Shown: piece by piece, positions 1-4,843 of the stretch
How the letters are laid out: each line of letters starts with the position of its first letter
Position numbering within the stretch: the stretch's first letter is position 1
Source of the DNA: an uncultured Rickettsiales bacterium
GTDB lineage: Bacteria > Pseudomonadota > Alphaproteobacteria > Rickettsiales > Deianiraeaceae
Assembly: GCA_946544555.1 (NCBI GenBank)
Contig: CAMNMI010000050.1
Location: 1 to 6,613 of the forward strand
Direction: 5' to 3'
DNA: 6,613 nucleotides
Notes under the pieces: generated by a model
Databases searched by the model: none
What the model saw: only the letters and a program-made list of their open reading frames with translations
What the model was told of the DNA's origin: nothing
Position numbers and translations under genes: made by a program

Positions 1-710
1 TCCCAACAGTTCAAGGAAAGAACTTCAAAAAATATGTTGATGCGGTTAGAAAAAAGACAAAGCAGCCACTAAAAATTGCAATTCCAAGCCCATTGAGTTT
101 TGTCAATTCGGCGTTCGTCAACCCATATTTAGATACAGAAATTGTCAAACAGAAAATTGGTGATGACTTGATTGATATCATCAATGAAAATGCTGCAAAG
201 ATTGACATATTGCAAATTAACGATACAACTATAACAACGAACCTACTGTTGAAGCCGTCAAAAATGGTGCAGCAAGTCAAAAATATCTGCCGAGAGTTCA
301 ACCATTTCATCTCCAAGCTGAAAGACATCAAATGCATTGCGTTTTATAGTGGATATGTCTATCTGAACGAGATAATAGAGGAGCTCTGCCGCCTGCACAT
401 TGACATGTTGCTGATAGAAAGTGCACGCTCGGGGCATGAAGTGCTGGACGCATTTGTGAGCTACAAACCGCAAATTATTATTGGGTTTGGTCTATTTGAC
501 CCGCTTGACCGCCGCACACCAACAAGACAGGAAATCCTCTCCGCAGGAAAGAAGATATTGATGTGCTTTGATGCATCACAAATTATTGTCTCGGCGGACG
601 GTGATTTCTACCTAAAACAGAATGAGGACATCGTGTCAAAGTCGCTGAATATCCTCGTGAATGTTAATAAGGAACTGCACACAATTGCGGAAAATGATAG
701 TAAAAAGTAG
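1..710 (+). CDS. MetE-like (cobalamin-independent methionine synthase C-terminal-like) protein, 5'-truncated, zinc ligands mostly lost
   Basis: The frame is already open at base 3 and ends at TAG 708-710, so the start lies outside the window; the internal TTG at 93 is not the start. The visible 235 residues resemble the C-terminal TIM-barrel of MetE: a segment like KPVKxxLxGPxT (here QPLKIAIPSP), a strand ILQIND matching IIQIDEP, then LLIESARSGHEVL matching the ITIETSRSDMELL segment, then IGFGLFDPLDRRTPTRQEI matching the GVYDIHSPxVPS segment. MetE binds zinc and moves a methyl group from methyltetrahydrofolate to homocysteine. In a gap-free comparison with E. coli MetE from memory, the zinc ligands His641 and Cys643 fall on Tyr (345-347) and Gly (351-353), and Cys726 on Gly (600-602); only Glu665 is kept (417-419). 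It is therefore probably not an active methionine synthase. Five bases separate it from yebC, suggesting co-transcription. The family call is moderate; the true role is unknown. Confidence 0.6.
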   Translation, partial: PTVQGKNFKKYVDAVRKKTKQPLKIAIPSPLSFVNSAFVNPYLDTEIVKQKIGDDLIDIINENAAKIDILQINDTTITTNLLLKPSKMVQQVKNICREFNHFISKLKDIKCIAFYSGYVYLNEIIEELCRLHIDMLLIESARSGHEVLDAFVSYKPQIIIGFGLFDPLDRRTPTRQEILSAGKKILMCFDASQIIVSADGDFYLKQNEDIVSKSLNILVNVNKELHTIAENDSKK

Positions 711-715
711 TATTT

Positions 716-1483
716 ATGGCCGGCCACTCACATGCGCACAATATAATGTTTAAAAAGGGAGCAAACGATGCAAAAAAGGCGAAGATTTTCACTAAAATCG
801 CCAGAGACATCGCAATCGCCGTCAAGGGCGGGCTTCCTGACCCAGAACTCAATCCGAAGCTGAAAATACTGGTTGCCAAGGCACGCACGCTCAACATGCC
901 GAAGGACAGGATAACTGCTGCCATTGCCAAGGCCGACAAGGATACCACGAACTACGAAAGTGTGCGCTATAATGCATTTTTTGATCGCGGAATTTCACTC
1001 GTGATTGAGGGGCTGACAGACAACAAAAACCGCACGGCCAGCGACATCCGTGGCATTCTCAATAAGTTCAACGCGCAGCTCGTGGAGACAGGCAGCGTGG
1101 AATTCATGTATTCTCACATTGGCAGAATTATCTACTCAGCCGATGTTTGTGATGAGGACAAAATGTTTGAGGTGGCCGTAAATGCGGGCGCGGACAACGT
1201 AGAAAAAGAGGACGGCGATCCCGACAATGACGAGGACAAAGGCATCTACATCATTGAGACAGGACTTGAAAACATGCTGGATGTCGTTGCGGCCATCACA
1301 AAAGAGCTCGGCAAAGATCCTCAAAATGCAAGTTGGGTGTGGAAGGCAAATGACTATTTAGACATCAACTCCGTGGCCGCCGGCGATGCAGAGTTTGTCA
1401 AGAAATATAACAACTTGCTGGATGCTCTTGACGAGCTTGATGATGTGAACGAGATTTACACGAATTGTGAGGTCGAGGAGTGA
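716..1483 (+). CDS. yebC: YebC/PmpR family protein (translation factor / putative transcriptional regulator)
   Basis: This is a complete 255-residue gene of normal family length. It opens with the family signature MAGHS, followed by NIMFKKGANDAKKAKIFTKIARDI, NMPKDRITAAIAKA (about residues 61-74), RYNAFFDRGISLVIEGLTDNKNRT, and SVEFMYSHIGRI in the middle domain. YebC proteins are cytoplasmic. They were first described as DNA-binding regulators (PmpR), and more recent work links them to translation through ribosomes stalled at proline-rich stretches; which role applies here cannot be told from sequence. The usual KWANIQHRKG stretch is changed to HAHNIMFKKG, a mild divergence. The acidic stretch EKEDGDPDNDEDK (about residues 162-174) is typical of the domain III region. 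The start is fixed by the MAGHS signature even though no good ribosome binding site precedes it. It follows the MetE-like gene by 5 bases and leads closely into the GT11 gene. G+C is about 50% in a sampled line, clearly above the next gene. Confidence 0.95.
   Translation: MAGHSHAHNIMFKKGANDAKKAKIFTKIARDIAIAVKGGLPDPELNPKLKILVAKARTLNMPKDRITAAIAKADKDTTNYESVRYNAFFDRGISLVIEGLTDNKNRTASDIRGILNKFNAQLVETGSVEFMYSHIGRIIYSADVCDEDKMFEVAVNAGADNVEKEDGDPDNDEDKGIYIIETGLENMLDVVAAITKELGKDPQNASWVWKANDYLDINSVAAGDAEFVKKYNNLLDALDELDDVNEIYTNCEVEE
1475..1480 (+). promoter_or_regulatory. Ribosome binding site GAGGAG for the GT11 gene
   Basis: GAGGAG inside the last codons of yebC stands 9 bases before the ATG at 1490, a good Shine-Dalgarno spacing. 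This favours ATG 1490 over the in-frame GTG at 1484, which sits only 3 bases from the motif. It also means the fucosyltransferase can be translated from the yebC transcript. Confidence 0.7.
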
Positions 1484-1489
1484 GTGATT

Positions 1490-2587
1490 ATGGAAATATT
1501 AGATTTTAAAAAAGTTAAAAATGTTATCAAAAAGCATAGAAAAATTTGCATCTCTTCGCTACTATTTATTATTGCCGCAACTGTTTATCTAATAACAGGG
1601 ATGTTAAAGTCATATATATATATATATATGTTAAGCTTTGGATTAGGAAACCAAATGTATATGTATGCATTTGGCCATATATTTGAACGTGAAACTGGCA
1701 AAAAAATGCTGTATGATTTGACATATTTTGATTATACACAAAACAAGCATGAATTGTATGGATTGAAATATTTTAATATTGATTTGCCAATCGCAAGCCA
1801 AGAACAAGTTGAAGAAGTTTTAAATAGCAGTCCTGTCTTTGTTAAAGCAAAAGGAACAACTGAATATCCTCATGATATTTATCTTGGTGGCAAAAAAGTG
1901 GAAATACCTGCAAATGCAAAAGTTGTATATAATACAACTTTTGGATATATAGGTAAATATAAAAAAATTTTCAAAAAAACAAAAAGAAGAAACGCAATTT
2001 TTGAAATAATGCCGATGAATGTGGAATATCTTAACAAATACAGGCAAGAGTTGCTTGAAAAATTCACACTCAGAGAGAAATTAGATGCAAAAAATCAGGC
2101 AATGCTTGATAAAATCAAATCACACAAGAACTCCGTTTCCATTCACATAAGGCGCGGTGATTTTCTGAAATATAATTCATGGAATGTTTTGGATGTTAAC
2201 TATTATCAAGAGGCGATGGCGAAGTTTGCGGGCATGGAAGATTTGCACTTTTTCGTCTTTTCAAATGACATTCCTTGGGTGAAAAAGAATATCAAATTTT
2301 CAGCTGCTCACACTTTTGTTGACCTCAACGATGAATTGAACGGATATAAAGATATGTGGTTAATGAAACACTGCAAGCATAATATCATTGCAAACAGCAC
2401 ATTCTCGTGGTGGGGTGCGTGGCTAAATGAAAATCCTGACAAGATTGTTGTTGAACCGCTGTGTTGGAGTACAGGCAGTTGTAATAAAAGGGAAACGCAA
2501 GATCCGGAAGATTGGGAAATAATAGATAATAGCGAGTATGTAAAAAAGGTGAACGAACAGTTGGCAAAACAAAATGATAAGAAATAA
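1490..2587 (+). CDS. Glycosyltransferase family 11, alpha-1,2-fucosyltransferase-like, with N-terminal membrane segment; candidate phase-variable gene
   Basis: This 365-residue protein should transfer fucose (GDP-fucose donor) to a galactose-type acceptor on a surface glycan. GT11 marks are GLGNQMYMYAFG (residues 51-62), the nucleotide-sugar motif HIRRGD (219-224) and NSTFSWWGAW (302-311). GT11 enzymes normally begin a few residues before GLGNQ. Here about 50 residues precede it: a basic stretch (residues 7-18) and a hydrophobic helix (about 19-39) that could anchor the enzyme to the membrane. The first strand of the catalytic domain, SYIYIYM, is encoded by an (AT)9 repeat; changing it by one unit ends translation early, so the gene may switch on and off. 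ATG 1490 is chosen for its Shine-Dalgarno; ATG 1628 just after the repeat is a possible internal start but has no binding site. The first half is very A+T rich (17-33% G+C in sampled lines) and the second half about 42-47%, hinting at transfer or mosaicism. Acceptor specificity is not predictable. Confidence 0.88.
   Translation: MEILDFKKVKNVIKKHRKICISSLLFIIAATVYLITGMLKSYIYIYMLSFGLGNQMYMYAFGHIFERETGKKMLYDLTYFDYTQNKHELYGLKYFNIDLPIASQEQVEEVLNSSPVFVKAKGTTEYPHDIYLGGKKVEIPANAKVVYNTTFGYIGKYKKIFKKTKRRNAIFEIMPMNVEYLNKYRQELLEKFTLREKLDAKNQAMLDKIKSHKNSVSIHIRRGDFLKYNSWNVLDVNYYQEAMAKFAGMEDLHFFVFSNDIPWVKKNIKFSAAHTFVDLNDELNGYKDMWLMKHCKHNIIANSTFSWWGAWLNENPDKIVVEPLCWSTGSCNKRETQDPEDWEIIDNSEYVKKVNEQLAKQNDKK
1612..1629 (+). 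repeat. (AT)9 dinucleotide repeat inside the GT11 reading frame
   Basis: Nine perfect AT units run from 1612 to 1629 and encode alternating Tyr and Ile just before the GLGNQ motif. By hand translation, one unit fewer shifts into a frame ending at TGA after 18 codons, and one unit more ends at TAA within three codons. Only changes by three units keep the frame. This fits a slipped-strand on/off switch. Confidence 0.85.
1917..1943 (+). repeat. Perfect 12-bp inverted repeat (hairpin) within the GT11 coding region
   Basis: CAAAAGTTGTAT at 1917-1928 is the exact reverse complement of ATACAACTTTTG at 1932-1943, with a 3-base loop ATA. It lies in coding sequence (AKVVYNTTFG) in the most A+T-rich part of the gene. 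It is not followed by a U-run, so it is not a standard terminator. Whether it matters as RNA structure or recombination target is unknown. Confidence 0.7.
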
Positions 2588-2600
2588 ATTATTTTTTCTT
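2579..2600. terminator. Possible weak bidirectional terminator at the convergent gene junction
   Basis: AAGAAATAA (2579-2587) and TTTTTTCTT (2592-2600) can pair at 8 of 9 positions around ATTA, exactly where the + strand GT11 gene and the - strand hslV end one base apart. The stem is almost all A-T and must be weak. It is listed because of its position; no other hairpin was seen at this junction. Confidence 0.3.
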
Positions 2601-3221
2601 CCCTTCTTTTTTGTCCTTCTTTTTGAAAATCCCTTTTTTCTGTGCCTCTTTTCCTGCTTTTGGCTCAGATTTTTGTGCTTTTGTGTTGATCTTCTCAATA
2701 GACAAATGGTGGTTGGTGTAAATGCACATCTCCCCAGCAATATGCATGGCTTTTTTCACGATTTCCTCTGCTGACAGATTTGTATTCTCATATAGTGCGC
2801 GCGCTGCTGAAATAGCAAACACACTGCCACTGCCAACCGATGCAATGTTGCTGTTTTCAGGTTCAAGCACGTTGCCATCGCCAGACATTGACAAAATCAT
2901 CTTGCCGTCTGTGATAATGAGCGATGCTTCAAGATTGCGAATGTACTTGTCTGTTCTCCATTCTTTTGCAAGCTCATAACATGAGCGCATAAGATCTTCG
3001 TATTGATCAAGCTTTTTCTCCAAACGGTCAAGCAAGGTCATACAGTCCGCGACTGAACCAGCAAAACCAGCCAAGATTTTACCTTTTTGAAAGCTCCTGA
3101 TTTTCCTTGCGGTGCCCTTTGCTACCATGTTACCAAGTGTCACCTGACCATCAGAGGCAATAACCGTTTCATCACCGCGTTTGACACATAATATAGTTGT
3201 GCTGCGAACTTTCTCTTCCAT
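2589..3221 (-). CDS. hslV: ATP-dependent protease peptidase subunit HslV (ClpQ) with Lys-rich C-terminal tail
   Basis: HslV forms the proteolytic core of the cytoplasmic HslUV protease, stacked with the ATPase HslU. The protein has 210 residues. A 7-residue propeptide MEEKVRS precedes TTIL, so the catalytic N-terminal threonine should be Thr8. Then come ASDGQVTLG (usually GDGQ), KGTARKIR with the active-site Lys40, AGFAGSVAD (51-59), LAKEWRTDKYIRNLEA, the GSG turn (130-132), RALYENTNLSAEEIVKKAM and IYTNHH (167-172). The family normally ends about here, but this one continues for some 32 residues with 14 lysines, ending KKDKKEGKKK. ATG 3221 fits the family start, though no Shine-Dalgarno is visible. 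It follows rplS by 6 bases and is probably co-transcribed. hslU, commonly next to hslV, is not in the window: the next gene downstream is the convergent GT11 gene. The T-rich + strand at 2592-2640 is this Lys tail read backwards. Confidence 0.95.
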   Translation of the reverse strand: MEEKVRSTTILCVKRGDETVIASDGQVTLGNMVAKGTARKIRSFQKGKILAGFAGSVADCMTLLDRLEKKLDQYEDLMRSCYELAKEWRTDKYIRNLEASLIITDGKMILSMSGDGNVLEPENSNIASVGSGSVFAISAARALYENTNLSAEEIVKKAMHIAGEMCIYTNHHLSIEKINTKAQKSEPKAGKEAQKKGIFKKKDKKEGKKK

Positions 3222-3227
3222 AACGGA

Positions 3228-3638
3228 TTAGTTGTTTTCAGAAGCGACAGGTACGGCGGCTTTTTCTGCCTTCTTGCTGTTGTCAATTTTCTCCTTAATA
3301 CGAGCTGCCTTACCTCTCAAATTGCGCATGTAGTAAAGCTTTGCTCTGCGAACAACACCTCTTCTGACAACCTTGACGTAGACCAAAAGTGGAGAGTATA
3401 ACATGACATTACGTTCAACGGCGACCTCGCCCGACATCTTGCGGACAATGAAATTTGAGCCAGCGCCTTTTTTACGTATTGCAATGCAAACGCCAGTGAA
3501 ATCCTGTGTTCTGATTGCGTTTCCGTCAACAATCTTCAAGCCCACTGTAATAGTATCTCCAACAGCAAATTTATCTATTTTTGCCTCGCTTTTTGCAATG
3601 ACAAACTTTTTGCTAAAATCAACAACCTCTGCCAACAT
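3228..3638 (-). CDS. rplS: 50S ribosomal protein L19
   Basis: L19 is a structural protein of the large ribosomal subunit at the subunit interface. The 136-residue product shows the family in order: FAVGDTITVGLKIVDGN (24-40), DFTGVCIAIRKKGAGSNFIVRKMSGEVAVER (46-76), LYSPLLVYVKVVRRGVVRRAKLYYMRNLRGKAARIKEK (80-117). The last part is the most conserved. About 19 residues rich in Lys, Ala and Glu follow, slightly longer than usual. ATG 3636-3638 gives a normal N-terminus of about 23 residues before VGD. A GGGGG run lies 1 base before the ATG, too close for a good Shine-Dalgarno. In most bacteria rplS ends the rpsP-rimM-trmD-rplS operon; here it is preceded, 37 bases away, by a prepilin gene and followed after 6 bases by hslV. 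Its expression may depend on the strong promoter before the prepilin, on a weak promoter at 3646-3672, or on one inside the prepilin gene. Confidence 0.96.
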   Translation of the reverse strand: MLAEVVDFSKKFVIAKSEAKIDKFAVGDTITVGLKIVDGNAIRTQDFTGVCIAIRKKGAGSNFIVRKMSGEVAVERNVMLYSPLLVYVKVVRRGVVRRAKLYYMRNLRGKAARIKEKIDNSKKAEKAAVPVASENN

Positions 3639-3645
3639 ACCCCCA

Positions 3646-3672
3646 GTGATAAACCTAAAAAATAAGTGTCAA
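3646..3672 (-). promoter_or_regulatory. Possible promoter for rplS-hslV
   Basis: On the - strand a perfect TTGACA (3667-3672) lies just past the prepilin stop codon, with TATCAC (3646-3651) as a poor -10 box after a short 15-base spacer. If real, transcription would start almost at the rplS ATG, giving a nearly leaderless message. The spacer and -10 are weak, so this is tentative. Confidence 0.3.
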
Positions 3673-3675
3673 GAA

Positions 3676-4746
3676 TTATTTCAATACATCCAAAACGTAC
3701 ATGACATTGCAACCAAACTTCAAATTCGTTCCACTGTGATAGATAGCCTTGTCAACCTCATCGGCGCGCTTGTCGTAGCAAACTGCAATGTGTTGATCTT
3801 CCGTTGTGCTTCTGTCATGTGCTGTTCCACCTTTCATAGCCAAAATACTTCCAGTTCCAGGTCTGCCATCATCTATTTTTGCATCCAATTCACTTGTCAT
3901 TTTTGCTGACATCGCGCTGGTTTTAGGAGCTGTAACAACTGATCCAGTATAAGTTCCTTGGTTTTTATCACCACGTAAAATAGTGAATACATTTTTGTCA
4001 TGTATTGATTGCTGGAAAATTTTATTATCAAATTCATGTGGCAATGTTTTATTCAAATAAGTGTTACTGCCACAATACATGTAATTACTAAAATTTCTTA
4101 TTCCACCAAATTCAGCCCAACGATTAACATGAAAACCCATTGGCTGAATGTATGCCTCGTGGTCATATGATGACCATGGAAAATAGTGAGAGTCGGTTTC
4201 AGATCTGTTACCTCTAACAAATGCTTCACGGAATTTTGCTTTCACCAAGTGAATTGGGTTGTCATCATTGTCATTTGTGTTTCCTCCGTACATTCCTTTT
4301 TCATTCTCAATCAAACCAACAACGCGCATGTAATTAAAGCAGTTGTGAACAGAAAACATTGACAGATCGCCCTTTAACACCTTGCTGTTTGGTGCGCTTC
4401 TTGTCAACACGTGGTTTGAACAGTTAATATTGTTGCGCATGTCTGAATATTTATTGCAAGTTTTTAAATCAATATTCCCCGGCACTACCCTATACGTATC
4501 ATAAAACTGATGAAATGCTTTCTCATAGTAATCAAATTCAAAAATGATACGCTGTATTTTAGCACGGTCAACAATTTGACGGCCAACTAATAAAGATCCA
4601 ACTAATAAAGATAATATAAGAAGAACAATAGATAATTCTATAAGTGTAAAAGATTTTTTAAGAGATGATGCAAAGCTTAAATTACTCTCTCTCTCTCTCT
4701 CTCTCGCGCTGCGCGAAGAGATATTAATATAATTAATAAGTTTCAT
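3676..4746 (-). CDS. Type IV prepilin-like protein (N-methylation motif), candidate phase-variable gene
   Basis: This 356-residue protein carries the type IV pilin/pseudopilin signature KKSFTLIELSIVLLILSL (residues 30-47), with the conserved Glu at +5 after cleavage (Glu37 if Phe33 is the first mature residue). The hydrophobic helix runs to about residue 55, followed by the helix IQRIIFEFDYYEKAFHQFYDTY and VVPGNID (about 64-93). I associate this arrangement with pilin-like proteins of host-associated Alphaproteobacteria. The large C-terminal domain is unfamiliar; Cys323 and Cys346 could form a disulfide. Residue -1 is Ser rather than Gly. The leader is long (32 residues) and contains RERERE encoded by (AG)10. 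ATG 4746 is chosen because it lies about 22 bases after the predicted transcription start; the frame continues upstream to an ATG at 4872, but that lies before the promoter and runs into the divergent helicase gene. No ATG, GTG or TTG lies between the repeat and the FTLIEL motif. Being pilus or secretion related is an inference; the exact subunit is unknown. Confidence 0.82.
   Translation of the reverse strand: MKLINYINISSRSARERERESNLSFASSLKKSFTLIELSIVLLILSLLVGSLLVGRQIVDRAKIQRIIFEFDYYEKAFHQFYDTYRVVPGNIDLKTCNKYSDMRNNINCSNHVLTRSAPNSKVLKGDLSMFSVHNCFNYMRVVGLIENEKGMYGGNTNDNDDNPIHLVKAKFREAFVRGNRSETDSHYFPWSSYDHEAYIQPMGFHVNRWAEFGGIRNFSNYMYCGSNTYLNKTLPHEFDNKIFQQSIHDKNVFTILRGDKNQGTYTGSVVTAPKTSAMSAKMTSELDAKIDDGRPGTGSILAMKGGTAHDRSTTEDQHIAVCYDKRADEVDKAIYHSGTNLKFGCNVMYVLDVLK
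4583..4612 (-). repeat. Tandem 15-bp direct repeat in the pilin helix
   Basis: On the + strand CCAACTAATAAAGAT occurs at 4583-4597 and again at 4598-4612 without a mismatch. On the coding strand it gives SLLVG twice (residues 46-55) in the hydrophobic N-terminal helix. The repeat keeps the frame, so gain or loss of a copy would lengthen or shorten the helix by five residues. Confidence 0.8.
4685..4704 (-). repeat. (CT)10 / coding-strand (AG)10 dinucleotide repeat in the prepilin leader
   Basis: Ten perfect CT units on the + strand read as (AG)10 on the prepilin coding strand and encode RERERE followed by the first two bases of Ser21. By hand translation, one unit fewer puts TAA immediately after the repeat, and one unit more gives Val-Ile-stop. 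Either way the pilin domain is lost. Confidence 0.9.
4700..4721 (-). repeat. G+C-rich inverted repeat touching the (AG)10 tract
   Basis: TCGCGC (4704-4709) and GCGCGA (4711-4716) are perfect inverted repeats around one T. Past a bulged A4717, TCTC of the repeat (4700-4703) can pair with GAGA (4718-4721). In the prepilin message this would be a hairpin early in the coding region that uses part of the repeat. The one-base central loop would have to open by a pair or more. Confidence 0.45.
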
Positions 4747-4774
4747 ATAAACAAAATAGCTATTAAACAAAGAT

Positions 4775-4803
4775 AGTATAGGGGAAAGAGAGATAAATGT
4801 CAA
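4775..4803 (-). promoter_or_regulatory. Near-consensus sigma70 promoter for the prepilin gene
   Basis: On the - strand TTGACA (4798-4803) and TATACT (4775-4780) are separated by exactly 17 bases; the -35 is perfect and the -10 matches 5 of 6. Transcription should start near 4768, leaving an A+T-rich leader of about 22 bases before ATG 4746 with no clear Shine-Dalgarno. It may also drive rplS and hslV. No equally good promoter was found for the divergent helicase. Confidence 0.8.
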
Positions 4804-4843
4804 GAGGTGGTTGCATTTTAAAACACGCATCCTTATCTGGTTT

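Noticed and set aside
93..710. First gene as a complete 205-residue protein starting at TTG 93
   Set aside because: The frame is open to the left edge and the upstream residues match the MetE-like fold, so this is a 5'-truncated gene.
1612..1629. AT repeat as a promoter -10 region or A+T-rich regulatory site
   Set aside because: It sits inside a continuous reading frame directly before a conserved motif, and no matching -35 box was found, so a coding switch is the better reading.
2423..2774. Reading frames crossing the GT11/hslV junction on both strands
   Set aside because: They are other-frame readings of the Lys-rich HslV tail and the GT11 end, with no plausible protein features.
4811..4839. 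Promoter for the helicase made of TTGCAT and TATCTG
   Set aside because: The spacing is 17 but the -10 matches only 3 of 6 positions; too weak to list.
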